Positions 45,562 through 54,313 are shown, numbered from the stretch's first letter. The stretch is DNA of 64,000 bases from Tropicibacter sp. Alg240-R139 (GCF_900537075.1 NZ_UNRA01000004.1:256572-320571), one strand, 5' to 3'. Notes: a model not told the origin generated them from the letters alone. Made by a program: numbers and translations.

Positions 45562-46674
45562 TTATTCTTCGTCCTCTTCTTCAACCACCAGGGTAATGGT
45601 GCCTTCTTCTTCCAAACCGCGGACCGCGTTGACGACCGCGTTCATGGCCCGTTCGCCATCGGCGCGTTTGACGGTGCCACGTTCCTGAACCTCTTCCCTC
45701 AGGTTGTCGGCCATGCGGCTGGACATGTTGCCAAGTAGGAATTCACTAACAGGGGCGTTCTTTTCGTCGGTTGCCGCCGCCAATGCAGTCACCAGCTCCT
45801 CCTGGTCCACGGCGCGCACCACAGCAGGAACATCGCGTTCGCTCACCCGATCGGGGATGTGGGCAAAGGTAAAGATCATCTTGCGAACAGAAGTGGCAAA
45901 TACCTCGTCCTCGGCATCCAGAGAGGTCAGCATGTCGTCGCGGGTGTTTGCGGCAGACTGGTTAAGGATGGCACCAACACGTTTGTCGGGGTCATCAGAA
46001 AAGGCCGAGATCGGGCGTTGGTCCATTTGCGCAACCAAGGAAAACCCTATTCTATCAACAGCTTCTGGCGTAACATTGCCAGTTTTTGACACCGCATAGG
46101 TGATCTGACGTGCCATGGGTCCTGGCAGTTGGCCCAGCATCTCGGCGGCCTTGGGGGTGTCGAGCTTTGACAGTAGAACAGCGGCCACCTCGGTGCTTTC
46201 AGCCTGCGCCAGTTCCGCCAGTTCAGCGGCTGACATAGCCTTGAGCCGAACCCACGGGTCGCCCGATTGCTTGACGCCTGCCTGCTTGCGTAATTTGGCG
46301 GCAGTGCGTGCGCCGATCTTGCCGTCCAGCACACTGAGTGCTCCTGCCAGGTCATGAGGCATCGACAGCCCGATCCCTTCGAGTGCTTCGGCAAACTCAT
46401 GCGCCACGGCCCCGAGCGTCACGCGGTCCACCAGGCCGATTTCCCCCATTTGTTCGGTCAACTTGGTTTGCAACTCTTCAGGCAACTCCTCCAACGGGAT
46501 GTCCGCGCCGTCATTGAGCAAAAGCCGGACCACGATGGCGGCTTTGGCCCGCCCGCTAAGGTGTCGAGCGACACGAACCTCTACCGTCGGGGCGTCGGTA
46601 TTCACCGTGATAACACTATCGCCCACCGGGGTTCCCAGTGGGGCCAATTGCATCAATGCTCTGTCTTCTTGCAT
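45562..46674 (-). CDS. fliG: flagellar motor switch protein FliG
   Basis: A 370-residue cytoplasmic protein of the flagellar C-ring, which bears torque and sets rotation direction. The N- and middle domains have L-S-G-R-A-K-A-A-I-V-V-R-L-L-L and E-V-A-A-V-L-L-S-K-L-D-T-P-K-A-A-E-M-L-G-Q-L-P, the second being the armadillo repeat. The C-terminal domain has the charged torque helix (D-D-M-L-T-S-L-D-A-E-D-E-V-F-A-T-S-V-R-K-M-I-F-T-F) and the V-P-A-V-V-R-A-V-D-Q-E segment. An acidic tail ends the protein. No other flagellar gene is in the window, so it lies apart from the main cluster. Confidence 0.88.
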   Translation of the reverse strand: MQEDRALMQLAPLGTPVGDSVITVNTDAPTVEVRVARHLSGRAKAAIVVRLLLNDGADIPLEELPEELQTKLTEQMGEIGLVDRVTLGAVAHEFAEALEGIGLSMPHDLAGALSVLDGKIGARTAAKLRKQAGVKQSGDPWVRLKAMSAAELAELAQAESTEVAAVLLSKLDTPKAAEMLGQLPGPMARQITYAVSKTGNVTPEAVDRIGFSLVAQMDQRPISAFSDDPDKRVGAILNQSAANTRDDMLTSLDAEDEVFATSVRKMIFTFAHIPDRVSERDVPAVVRAVDQEELVTALAAATDEKNAPVSEFLLGNMSSRMADNLREEVQERGTVKRADGERAMNAVVNAVRGLEEEGTITLVVEEEDEE

Positions 46675-46742
46675 CTGCCCGCCTGTAGGTCCGTCATCAT
46701 CATGGGCACGCTAGCCCACAGGCAGTAAAGAAAGACTGAAAA

Positions 46743-47291
46743 TCAGTAGCTGTATGTGGTTCCTGTGCGAATGGCTTCGCGCAGCGAGGCTTCGGCCCAG
46801 GACCCTTCGCCGCCGCGTGCTTTGATCTCGCGCCATTGCGCGATCGCCAAATCAAGTTTCCCTTGTTCGACAAAGCCTTGGCCTATGTAGCTGCGTGCCA
46901 GGATGTTGTCGGGGTTGGTGGTGATAGCCTTTTCGTAAAAGGCGTTTGCCAACTCGACCTGACCCAGCTTGCGGTGGGTAAAGCCCCAGTAAGTCAACAC
47001 GCGGTCGTCGCTTTGATCCTGCATCGCGGTCAACACACCCTGTGCGTCCGCATAGCGCCCGGCATAGGCCAGTTCGCGCACCGCGCCGTAAAGCGTATCG
47101 GTGTCCAACGACGAGTTCTTGGGTTTCACGCAACGCTTCTTTTTCTCATCCCAGACGCGCACACCCTTGCAGGTCTTGGTGGTCTCAGACGGTTCAGGCG
47201 GGTTGGTCCAAGTGGTGCCGCCGTCTCCATTGCCACCTGCGGCAAAAGCAAATCCGGGCATGGCAACGGCCAATGAAAGCAACATACGCAT
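46743..47291 (-). CDS. secreted TPR-like protein with C-x5-WD-x5-C motif (shorter paralog)
   Basis: A 182-residue secreted protein. The signal peptide (RMLLSLAVAMPGFAFA) is followed by a short Gly-rich stretch and the motif C-K-G-V-R-V-W-D-E-K-K-K-R-C. The rest is two or three TPR units (VRELAYAGRYADAQ, DDRVLTYWGFTHRKLG, NPDNILARSYIGQGF). It ends in GTTYSY. The ATG at 47291 is chosen by comparison with the neighbouring paralog; a GTG three codons upstream is also open. The ribosome site TTGGAG lies inside a 14-bp hairpin. It is the last of three cotranscribed secreted genes. The function is unknown. Confidence 0.8.
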   Translation of the reverse strand: MRMLLSLAVAMPGFAFAAGGNGDGGTTWTNPPEPSETTKTCKGVRVWDEKKKRCVKPKNSSLDTDTLYGAVRELAYAGRYADAQGVLTAMQDQSDDRVLTYWGFTHRKLGQVELANAFYEKAITTNPDNILARSYIGQGFVEQGKLDLAIAQWREIKARGGEGSWAEASLREAIRTGTTYSY

Positions 47292-47327
47292 TAAACTCAC
47301 TCCAAATGATCACTTGGAATGAGTTTA
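47292..47327 (-). promoter_or_regulatory. hairpin masking the ribosome site of the shorter TPR gene
   Basis: Arm 47292-47305 pairs with arm 47314-47327 over 14 base pairs, one of them G-U in the minus-strand RNA, with an 8-base loop. The downstream arm holds the TTGGAG ribosome site and ends exactly at the ATG (47291). Such a fold would hide the site until melted or bound, for example by heat, a protein or ribosomes on the upstream gene. Confidence 0.6.
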
Positions 47328-47392
47328 GTGCAAAAAGATGAGGACGCCCCTCAAAACGGCGCGCCTGCAATAAAAAACTTGTGAGATTTGCG

Positions 47393-47551
47393 TCAACTGT
47401 TGACGATCTTGACGCAGCTTTGACTGTTTGCATCCCAAGTCGAGCCTGCCGCGCAGGACTGCACCTGATGTTCGCGCCCTGAGCAGCCCATGGCCGCAGC
47501 CATGGACGGCAACAAGAGTGCCGCGGTCAGGACAAGAGTTCCGACTTTCAT
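47393..47551 (-). CDS. 52-residue secreted protein with C-x5-WD-x5-C motif
   Basis: A short gene between the two TPR paralogs. It has a textbook signal peptide (KVGTLVLTAALLLPSMAAA), and a mature part of about 33 residues with GCSGREHQVQSC, then A-A-G-S-T-W-D-A-N-S-Q-S-C. An AGGAGG ribosome site lies seven to eight bases before the ATG on the minus strand, which makes it very likely a real gene. The motif C-x5-W-D-x5-C is shared with both neighbours and resembles the core of chitin-binding peritrophin (CBM14) domains. Two disulfides are possible. Role unknown; binding of a polysaccharide is a guess. Confidence 0.78.
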   Translation of the reverse strand: MKVGTLVLTAALLLPSMAAAMGCSGREHQVQSCAAGSTWDANSQSCVKIVNS

Positions 47552-47639
47552 AATCCGTCCTCCTCTGATGTGGGGTCAGGATAGCCTGAGCCCCGCATTT
47601 TCCAAAGTAAAAGATTTCGTGCGTTGTCCGCCCACGTCA

Positions 47640-48302
47640 TCAATAGCTGTAAGTGACGCCGGTTCGAATGGCCTCGCGCAGTGATGACTCGGCCCAGGTG
47701 CCTTGTCCGCCACGCACGTTAATCTCGCGCCATTGGGCGATGGCCAAATCCAGCTTGCCCTCAGCTACAAAGCCCTGACCCATGTAGCTGCGTGCCAGAA
47801 TGTTGTCGGGGTTGATGGCGATGGCCGAGCGGTAATAGGCGTCTGCCAGTTCGCGGTGGCCCAATTTGCGATGGGTAAAGCCCCAATAGGTCAGAACACG
47901 GTCGTCGGTCTGGTCGTGCATCACCTGCAGGATGCTTTGAGCATCGCGGTAGCGGCCCGCATAGGCCAGTTCGCGCACAGCATGATAGAGAGTTTGCGTG
48001 TCAAAGCTTGCAAATGTCGGGGCCTGACAGGTTTCACTGGCCGTGTCCCAGATGGTCACGTGCTGGCAGATGGTGGTGTTTTCAGTCTTTTCAGGCGGGT
48101 TGACCCAGAGTGTTCCAGTCTTGCCCTCAGTGCCGCCACCGTCTGCGTCACCATTGGCACCGCCCGCGCTGCCTCCTCCGCCGCTGCCTCCTGCACCACC
48201 GCCGTCGCTGCCCCCACCACTGCCGCCACCGTCACCGCCACCGGCAGCCATGACGCCCAAAGGCAGCATGATTGAAAAAGCCAAAGTTAAAAGTATTCGC
48301 AT
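47640..48302 (-). CDS. secreted TPR-like protein with Gly-rich linker (longer paralog)
   Basis: A 220-residue paralog of the protein encoded at 46743-47291. After the signal peptide (ILLTLAFSIMLPLGVMA) comes a stretch of about 45 residues made almost only of Gly, Ser, Ala and Asp, which the shorter paralog mostly lacks. Then comes C-Q-H-V-T-I-W-D-T-A-S-E-T-C and the TPR part with the shared DDRVLTYWGFTHRKLG and NPDNILARSYMGQGF, ending in GVTYSY. The C-terminal 125 residues of the two proteins are nearly colinear, so they arose by duplication. A GGAGAG ribosome site precedes the ATG. It leads the three-gene group. Confidence 0.82.
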   Translation of the reverse strand: MRILLTLAFSIMLPLGVMAAGGGDGGGSGGGSDGGGAGGSGGGGSAGGANGDADGGGTEGKTGTLWVNPPEKTENTTICQHVTIWDTASETCQAPTFASFDTQTLYHAVRELAYAGRYRDAQSILQVMHDQTDDRVLTYWGFTHRKLGHRELADAYYRSAIAINPDNILARSYMGQGFVAEGKLDLAIAQWREINVRGGQGTWAESSLREAIRTGVTYSY

Positions 48303-48435
48303 GAGAACTCTCCATGGTTATGGAACAGTTCCCCTGATGATAACGAAAATTGGTGCTAAATGACAGGAAACCGCAGGTTGGGCGCCGTCAAACTTTGGTG
48401 AACGACATGTCCTGAACGGGTGGAGCAGAAAAAGA

Positions 48436-48460
48436 AAAGGCCCCGAATTTCGAGGCCTTT
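48436..48460 (-). terminator. rho-independent terminator after purB
   Basis: AAAGGCC (48436-48442) pairs with GGCCTTT (48454-48460); inner bases can extend the stem. On the minus strand it is followed by TCTTTTTCT. It lies seven bases past the purB stop. Confidence 0.8.
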
Positions 48461-48467
48461 GATCGCA

Positions 48468-49772
48468 TTAGTCTTTGAAGACACGCTTGAAAATCGTGTC
48501 GACGTGTTTGGTGTGATAGCCCATGTCGAACTTCTCGTTGATGCCGTCTTCGCCAAGTGCGGCAACAACATCAGCATCCGCCAGCAGCTGTTCGCGGAAG
48601 TCGACGCGGTGTTCCCAGACTTTCAGCGCGTTGCGCTGCACCATGGAATAGGCGTCTTCGCGGCTGACGCCGGCCTGGGTCAGGGCCAGCAGAACGCGCT
48701 GCGACATGACAAGGCCGGGGAACTTGTTCATGTTGTGCAGCATGTTGTCGGGGAAGATCAGCATCTTTTCAACCACACCGGCCAGACGGTGCAGGGCAAA
48801 GTCCAGCGTGATGGTGGCGTCGGGACCAATCGCTCGCTCGACCGAACTATGCGAGATGTCGCGCTCGTGCCAGAGCGCCACGTTTTCCATTGCCGGAACA
48901 ACAGCCATGCGTACCAGACGGGCCAGTCCGGTCAGGTTTTCAGTCAGAACGGGGTTCTTCTTATGCGGCATCGCCGACGAGCCCTTTTGGCCCATCGAGA
49001 AAAACTCGGCACCTTCCAGAACTTCGGTGCGCTGCATGTGGCGGATTTCAACAGCGACGTTTTCGATTGAGCTGGCGATGACGCCCAGAGTGGCAAAGAA
49101 CATCGCGTGACGGTCGCGTGGGATCACCTGTGTGCTGATTGGTTCGGGGCGCAGGCCCAGTTTTTCGCAGACGTGATCCTCGACCGCCGGGTCGATATTA
49201 GCAAATGTGCCGACAGCGCCCGAGATGGCACCGGTGGCAATTTCCCAGCGGGCTTTTTCCAGGCGGTTTTTGTTGCGGTCCATCTCGGCGTAGAAACGCG
49301 CGAATGTCAGGCCCATGGTTGTGGGCTCGGCGTGGATGCCGTGGCTGCGGCCAACGCGGACAGTGTCCTTGTGTTCAAACGCACGGGTTTTCAGCGCGGC
49401 CAGAACCCGGTCCATGCCTTCCAGCAGGATGTCGGCGGCGCGCACCAATTGCACGTTCAGGCAGGTGTCCAGCACGTCCGAGGAGGTCATGCCCTGATGG
49501 ACAAAACGGGCCTCTTCGGAACCGACATGCTCGGCCAGGTGGGTCAGGAACGCGATGACGTCATGTTTGGTGACGGCTTCGATCTCGTCGATGCGGTCCA
49601 CATCAAATTCGACATCTTTGGCTTTCCACACCGCTTCGGCGTTTTCTTTCGGGATCACGCCCAGATCGGCCATCGCATCACAGGCGTGCGCCTCGATCTC
49701 GTACCAGATGCGGAACTTGGTCTGCGGCGACCAGATGGCGACCATGTCGGGGCGGGAATAGCGGGGAATCAT
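48468..49772 (-). CDS. purB: adenylosuccinate lyase
   Basis: A 434-residue enzyme that acts twice in purine synthesis, splitting SAICAR and adenylosuccinate to release fumarate. The fumarase-superfamily signature SSAMPHKKNPVLTEN is present near residue 262, with the catalytic Ser loop just before it, and H-Q-G-M-T-S-S-D-V near residue 86. The frame is open for 166 codons further upstream, but the ATG at 49772 gives exactly the usual start (IPRYSRPDMVAIWS). The upstream part has no protein-like content. Confidence 0.96.
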   Translation of the reverse strand: MIPRYSRPDMVAIWSPQTKFRIWYEIEAHACDAMADLGVIPKENAEAVWKAKDVEFDVDRIDEIEAVTKHDVIAFLTHLAEHVGSEEARFVHQGMTSSDVLDTCLNVQLVRAADILLEGMDRVLAALKTRAFEHKDTVRVGRSHGIHAEPTTMGLTFARFYAEMDRNKNRLEKARWEIATGAISGAVGTFANIDPAVEDHVCEKLGLRPEPISTQVIPRDRHAMFFATLGVIASSIENVAVEIRHMQRTEVLEGAEFFSMGQKGSSAMPHKKNPVLTENLTGLARLVRMAVVPAMENVALWHERDISHSSVERAIGPDATITLDFALHRLAGVVEKMLIFPDNMLHNMNKFPGLVMSQRVLLALTQAGVSREDAYSMVQRNALKVWEHRVDFREQLLADADVVAALGEDGINEKFDMGYHTKHVDTIFKRVFKD

Positions 49773-49859
49773 TGGCGGCGGCACCTTATTGTGATTGGCA
49801 CGGGGGATCGCGCGGGTCTTAAACTCGCAACGACAAATGAACAAGGCAGGAGCGGGTAC

Positions 49860-50192
49860 ATGAGACGGTTTGCCCTGATTTTGGCAGTTTTGGCGGGGGC
49901 AACGGCGGTAAACGCCAACGAAAAGCCCGAAGACGCGCGCGTGCTCGACGCGTTGATGGGCAAAAAGCTGGATTACGGCGAAGGCGCCTGGCAGGAGTTT
50001 CGCCCCTCGATGAAGACGCTTTACCACTCTGGTCGACCCAGCTGGGGATACTGGGCCGTGCGCGACGGCCAATATTGCTCCCAATGGCCGCCCTCCAGCC
50101 TGTGGGCCTGCTATGACATCGAACTCACCGAAGACGGTGTTCGTTTTGTGGGCGAGCGCGGGGACATCACGACAGGCAGCTACACGGATTGA
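49860..50192 (+). CDS. small secreted protein, unknown
   Basis: A 110-residue protein with a signal peptide (RRFALILAVLAGATAVNA). The mature part has W-Q-E-F-R-P-S-M-K-T-L-Y-H, then G-R-P-S-W-G-Y-W-A-V-R-D-G-Q-Y-C-S-Q-W-P-P-S-S-L-W-A-C-Y-D-I, rich in aromatic residues with two Cys that could pair. It looks like a small periplasmic beta-sandwich. A strong AGGAG site lies seven bases before the ATG. It is divergent from purB. I do not recognise the family. Confidence 0.78.
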   Translation: MRRFALILAVLAGATAVNANEKPEDARVLDALMGKKLDYGEGAWQEFRPSMKTLYHSGRPSWGYWAVRDGQYCSQWPPSSLWACYDIELTEDGVRFVGERGDITTGSYTD

Positions 50193-50336
50193 GGCAACGC
50201 CGGAATTCCAGTTTACAAACGCAAATTTGCACCCGACATTTGTTGTGATTGAACAGGGGACGAAGCGCATCGCCCGAAGGGACGCCGATTGTGCGGCCGA
50301 AGTTGAGGTAAATGCTGATCCGTATACGAGGTTGAT

Positions 50337-50924
50337 ATGAAATCAAACCTGCTGCGCCGGTTTGTGGCTGGACTTCTTATTGCGATTCCAATCGTGGTTC
50401 TGGGGATCGCCCTTTATACTGTGTTCGAGGTTATTCAATTCATAGGTGATCCGCTGTTTGGCCTGATTGGCACCGGAACACCCTTTGATTCCGCAATCGA
50501 ACATGTGCTTGCAGGATTTGCCGCTGGTGTGACCCTGTATCTGTTGGGGTACGCGGCTGAATTGCAGGTGATCAAAGATCGGGTCAATCGCTTGGATCGG
50601 TTGCTGGTTCTGCTGGTGCCCGGTTACACGATGATCAAGGGGTTCATCGGTGGGGTGGTTCACGAAGACGCCATGACAGAAGGGTTTCGTCCGGTGTTGG
50701 TCGACACCGTGGACAGCACCCGCATCGGGTTCGAGATCGAGCGTTCCGACAGCGGCAAGGTTGTGGTTTTTCTACCAAACGCCCCTGCTGCCAGCACCGG
50801 GATCATCGCGGCCTATGATGCCGAGCGCGTGACCCGGCTGAATGTTCCTCCGCACCGGGTCATGGAAATGCTCAGCTTTTACGGCGCGGGCCTCACCGAC
50901 CTTGATAAGCTGCAGATCAATTAA
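50337..50924 (+). CDS. DUF502-like membrane protein
   Basis: A 195-residue protein with two membrane segments (about residues 8-30 and 55-77) and a C-terminal cytoplasmic or periplasmic beta domain. LLVLLVPGYTMIKGFIGGV and KVVVFLPNAPAASTGIIAAYDAERV resemble the DUF502 family, where the second stretch usually reads as VFxPTxPNPTSG. A similar family exists in plants (COV proteins), but the bacterial role is unknown. No close operon partner; the next gene is on the other strand. Confidence 0.7.
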   Translation: MKSNLLRRFVAGLLIAIPIVVLGIALYTVFEVIQFIGDPLFGLIGTGTPFDSAIEHVLAGFAAGVTLYLLGYAAELQVIKDRVNRLDRLLVLLVPGYTMIKGFIGGVVHEDAMTEGFRPVLVDTVDSTRIGFEIERSDSGKVVVFLPNAPAASTGIIAAYDAERVTRLNVPPHRVMEMLSFYGAGLTDLDKLQIN

Positions 50925-50932
50925 TCGCCTGC

Positions 50933-52162
50933 TCAGGCGGGTTCCTTGATCCGGTCCAAAATGGTCTCGACCTGGCTGGAGGCTTCAAGCGTGCGGTGCA
51001 CTGGGCATTTGTCGGCGATCTCAAGCAGCCTTTTCTGCTGATCCGCCGTCAGTGCGCCTTGCAAGTGAATGCGACGCGTAAATCGGTCGATCTTGCCGCT
51101 GGCGGCAGAGTCGGCGTCTTGGGCGTGGACCTTGTTGTGGCTGACATCCACGCTGACATTGTCCAACGACCAGCCCTTGCGGCGGGCATACATGCGGATG
51201 GTCATCGACGTGCACGCGCCCAGGCCAGCCGCGACAAATCCATAAGGCGACATGCCCTGGTCCGTGCCGCCATAGGACAACGGCTCGTCAGCCACCGCAT
51301 GGTGATCAGGGCCCGATTGCACATCTTGGCGGAACCCGCCCGGATCTGCCTCGGACACGCGCACGATCCCTTCGGGCGCACCGGGGGGCGGGGCAGGCGG
51401 GGTCAGATCCACATATCGTGCTGCCCAGGCCGCGATGACGTCGGCGGCGTATTCCGCATCCACCGCGCGGGTGATCAGGTGATCAGCGTCATCAAGTGTG
51501 ACAAAGCTTTTGGGGTGTTTGGCGGCAAGAAAAATCTCGGCCGCGTTGTCGATGCTGACGGTGTCATCCAGCGGCGCATGCAGCACCAGAAGGGCGGTGT
51601 TCAGCTCGGCGATGGCTGGTTTCAGGGCTGCGCCCGAGATGTCGTGAACAAAGTCACGCCCAATGCGGAAGGGACGACCGGCCAGACAGACTTCGGCTGA
51701 TCCTTCGGCCTCGATCTCGGGCAAGGCGGCGTCGAAATGGTGCGAGACATGGCCAGGATCGGCAGGGGCGCCCAATGTAACCACCCCTTTGACTGACGGG
51801 ATGCCCGCGCGAGCCCGTAGGACCGCAGCCCCGCCAAGCGAGTGCCCAATGAGCAGCGCAGGCGCCATCCGGCGCGTCGCAAGATACTGAGCCGCCGCGA
51901 TCAGGTCCTGCACATTCGAGGTAAAAGTGGTGTTGCCAAACTCACCCTCGGAGTGCCCCAAACCGGTAAAGTCGAACCTCAGCACGGCGATCCCCATGGC
52001 AGACAAGCGTGCAGCGATACGGCGGGCCGCCGGAATATCCTTGGAACATGTAAAGCAATGGGCAAAAAGCGCAGTCGCTAGTACTGGCCCATCCGGCAGA
52101 TCAAGTCGGGCGGCGAGTTGGTTGCCATCGTGACCGGGAAAGGTGATGCGTTCTGTGGGCAT
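50933..52162 (-). CDS. fusion of alpha/beta hydrolase and OsmC-type peroxidase
   Basis: A 409-residue protein with two enzymes. Residues 1-255 are a serine hydrolase: I-G-H-S-L-G-G-A nucleophile elbow near residue 105, an Asp in [10 protein letters not shown] and His in D-A-D-H-L. Residues 270-409 are an OsmC/Ohr domain with the peroxidatic Cys in G-A-C-T-S-M-T and the resolving Cys in K-C-P-V-H-R. OsmC proteins reduce organic hydroperoxides. This architecture is known in many proteobacteria; the hydrolase might free fatty acid hydroperoxides for the second domain, but that is inference. The ATG at 52162 gives a normal start; 37 more codons are open upstream. Confidence 0.9.
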   Translation of the reverse strand: MPTERITFPGHDGNQLAARLDLPDGPVLATALFAHCFTCSKDIPAARRIAARLSAMGIAVLRFDFTGLGHSEGEFGNTTFTSNVQDLIAAAQYLATRRMAPALLIGHSLGGAAVLRARAGIPSVKGVVTLGAPADPGHVSHHFDAALPEIEAEGSAEVCLAGRPFRIGRDFVHDISGAALKPAIAELNTALLVLHAPLDDTVSIDNAAEIFLAAKHPKSFVTLDDADHLITRAVDAEYAADVIAAWAARYVDLTPPAPPPGAPEGIVRVSEADPGGFRQDVQSGPDHHAVADEPLSYGGTDQGMSPYGFVAAGLGACTSMTIRMYARRKGWSLDNVSVDVSHNKVHAQDADSAASGKIDRFTRRIHLQGALTADQQKRLLEIADKCPVHRTLEASSQVETILDRIKEPA

Positions 52163-52444
52163 GTCGGGCTCTTTGTCTGTGCGCAAGGGATGGCGCCAAG
52201 ATGGGCCGGGACACCCCCTTGCGACAAGGCCTGTGACAGCCCAGTCACGGCATGGTGAGAGAAACGGAGCCACAGTTTCCCCACAATTGACCTCATTGTA
52301 TCCGCAATTCTCTCAAAGTTTCCTCAAACTGTTCTGACCATATCAAGTCTCAATTGAATACCAGAATACACGTGAAGAACGACATGTAACCGACAGTGCG
52401 GCTTGGGGGCTGCGCGCTTGTCCCGGCAAACGGGGGTATCAGCA

Positions 52445-53314
52445 ATGCTGGACCTGACGAGTGAACATGTAGTTGTGACGCCACCCTGGCGTGATCGGGT
52501 TTGTTTAGGTCTAAAGGGGAAGATTAACGAGGTTGCGCAGGCCATTGTCGGCGACACCGACGCCCGCAATATGACGTTCACGCTGATCAAGGAATCGGCG
52601 CAATCCGTATGTGCCGAAGTTGAGATCGGTGGGCAGAGCGCGTTCCTCAAGCTGTTTGACGGCGAGACAGAAGCGGACCAACTGGCGTATATGCGCGAAA
52701 AAACCTGCCTGCTGACCTTTCGTGGCAGCGGTTTGGTGCCACGTATCTTGGCGTTCAGCAATCCCGGCCGCTTTGTCATCACCGAATGGATCAGCAAAGG
52801 GCAGGTGCACGACCGTCTGGACCGGCTCAGCGCCGAGGGAACAGGTGACAAGCTGGGTCGTTGGCTGGCGCGATATGACGCCGTCAGCCCGGCGGAATCC
52901 GCCTGTGGCAATTGGTATTCCTATCTGAACCGCTTTGGGTCAGAGATTGATTTGCAGGCCGTTGAGACCGCGCAGGATCTGCTGTTGGAAATCCCGCTGT
53001 GCGGCCGTTCCCTGGCGCGCAATGATGCGGCGCTTGGCAATTTCATGCTCACCCACAAGGGCGACATCATCGCTTGTGACTTCGAGGCAGCGACCATGCG
53101 CCCAAGGGGGTGGGATTATCTGCAGCTCTATCGCGCGCTGGTTATGCGTTTTGCTGACCGGGCCTCGGATGCGGTCGAGGCGTTTGCTGCGGGCTATGCC
53201 GCCGAACACAAGGGTGCCTTGATTGCGGATGAGCTGAACGTTGTCGCGCGCACTCTGTTCTGCGCCGAGGCCGTGGCAGGTCGCAAGGATCGTGAGGCAC
53301 TGGCATGGCTGTAG
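52445..53314 (+). CDS. kinase-like phosphotransferase, APH-type
   Basis: A 289-residue protein with a protein-kinase-like fold of the aminoglycoside/choline phosphotransferase type. A Lys in S-A-F-L-K-L-F-D lies in the N-lobe. The catalytic loop reads R-N-D-A-A-L-G-N (usually H-x-D-x4-N, so the His is replaced) and the metal-binding motif is A-C-D-F-E-A-A (D-F-E for D-x-D/DFG). The Asp, Asn and second Asp are kept, so activity is possible. Its stop lies inside the next gene, a ten-base overlap, so it is translated with the Hint protein gene. The substrate is unknown; a modification of the Hint protein or its passenger is one option. Confidence 0.78.
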   Translation: MLDLTSEHVVVTPPWRDRVCLGLKGKINEVAQAIVGDTDARNMTFTLIKESAQSVCAEVEIGGQSAFLKLFDGETEADQLAYMREKTCLLTFRGSGLVPRILAFSNPGRFVITEWISKGQVHDRLDRLSAEGTGDKLGRWLARYDAVSPAESACGNWYSYLNRFGSEIDLQAVETAQDLLLEIPLCGRSLARNDAALGNFMLTHKGDIIACDFEAATMRPRGWDYLQLYRALVMRFADRASDAVEAFAAGYAAEHKGALIADELNVVARTLFCAEAVAGRKDREALAWL

Positions 53315-54309
53315 AGGTGCTGACGATCTCGCTGACCGAAAACGAGGACAAGGTCAAAGGCACGGATTACATCACCGGTGATCGGGACGACAATCAAATC
53401 GTTACTGTGTTGGACGGCGGCGATCTGGATGACGACGATCCTTACGTTTTTGAATTCTGGGGCAAAGATACTCCGACTGAACCAGGGGCCGGGCCGGGCG
53501 GGGATGACCAGTTCTCGTTTGACCTCTCCGGTTTTGACGATGACTTCGATATCGAGGTCAAAAGCTTCGACGAAGACGATTGCTTCATTTTCACCAACTT
53601 CGACAGTTACAGCGTCGTCGGCAACGTTTGGACGTTTGAATACACCGGTTCAGACGGGCAACCGCATACTGTGTCAATCGACGCGGAATCCACCAATGGC
53701 ACCGGCGTGGCCTGCATCGTGGTTTGCTTTGCCAAGGGCACCAAGATCCGCGTGCCAGCCGGGCAGGTTTCCGTCGAGGATTTGCAGGTTGGTGACATGG
53801 TTCACTGCGGCGACGGCATCCCGCGTCCGATCCGCTGGATCGGGGGGCGTGCGATAGATCAGCAAACGCTCGACTTGCACCCCGAACTGCGTCCAGTGCG
53901 GTTCAAGGCGGGCGCATTAGAGCCGGGATATCCCGCACGCGATCTTTACCTGTCACCCCAACACCGCGTGTTGCTGCGCGACTGGCGAGCCGAGCTGTTG
54001 TTTGGCGAGGGTGAGGTGTTGGCCTCGGCATCAGCGCTGGTCAACGACGACACTATTCGACCTGACATGGACTGCACGCAGGTTGAATATTTCCACTTGC
54101 TGCTGGACGGCCATCAGACCATTTTTGCCAACGGGGTGGAATGTGAGACGCTCATGCCGGCCGAGATGGCGGTGAACGCCTTGCCTGCGGATGCCCGAAC
54201 CGAGATTTGCGCCATATTTCCGGAACTTTCCGTCGATTTGAACGCTTTCGGTCCGCTCTATCGTATGGCCCTAAAACCGACCGAGATCAGGGCCATGATG
54301 GCGCTTTGA
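53305..54309 (+). CDS. Hint-domain protein
   Basis: A 334-residue protein. Residues 1-135 are acidic, Asp/Gly/Phe-rich and beta-strand-like, without RTX GGxGxD repeats. A Hint (hedgehog/intein) domain of the Hint_2 type follows: Cys141 in VVCFAKGTKIRV, S-V-E-D-L-Q-V-G-D-M-V, I-R-W-I-G, and the block-B-like S-P-Q-H-R-V-L-L with His220, then a long C-terminal stretch (VEYFHLLLDGHQTIFANGVE). Such domains can cleave their own N-terminal peptide bond. This group is abundant in Roseobacter genomes. No toxin or enzyme domain follows the Hint part. The start codon lies inside the kinase-like gene. Confidence 0.85.
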   Translation: MAVEVLTISLTENEDKVKGTDYITGDRDDNQIVTVLDGGDLDDDDPYVFEFWGKDTPTEPGAGPGGDDQFSFDLSGFDDDFDIEVKSFDEDDCFIFTNFDSYSVVGNVWTFEYTGSDGQPHTVSIDAESTNGTGVACIVVCFAKGTKIRVPAGQVSVEDLQVGDMVHCGDGIPRPIRWIGGRAIDQQTLDLHPELRPVRFKAGALEPGYPARDLYLSPQHRVLLRDWRAELLFGEGEVLASASALVNDDTIRPDMDCTQVEYFHLLLDGHQTIFANGVECETLMPAEMAVNALPADARTEICAIFPELSVDLNAFGPLYRMALKPTEIRAMMAL

Positions 54310-54313
54310 GGCA

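Noticed and set aside
49107-49859. Long upstream extension of the 110-residue secreted protein frame
   Set aside because: It is antisense to purB. The signal peptide and AGGAG site place the real start at 49860.
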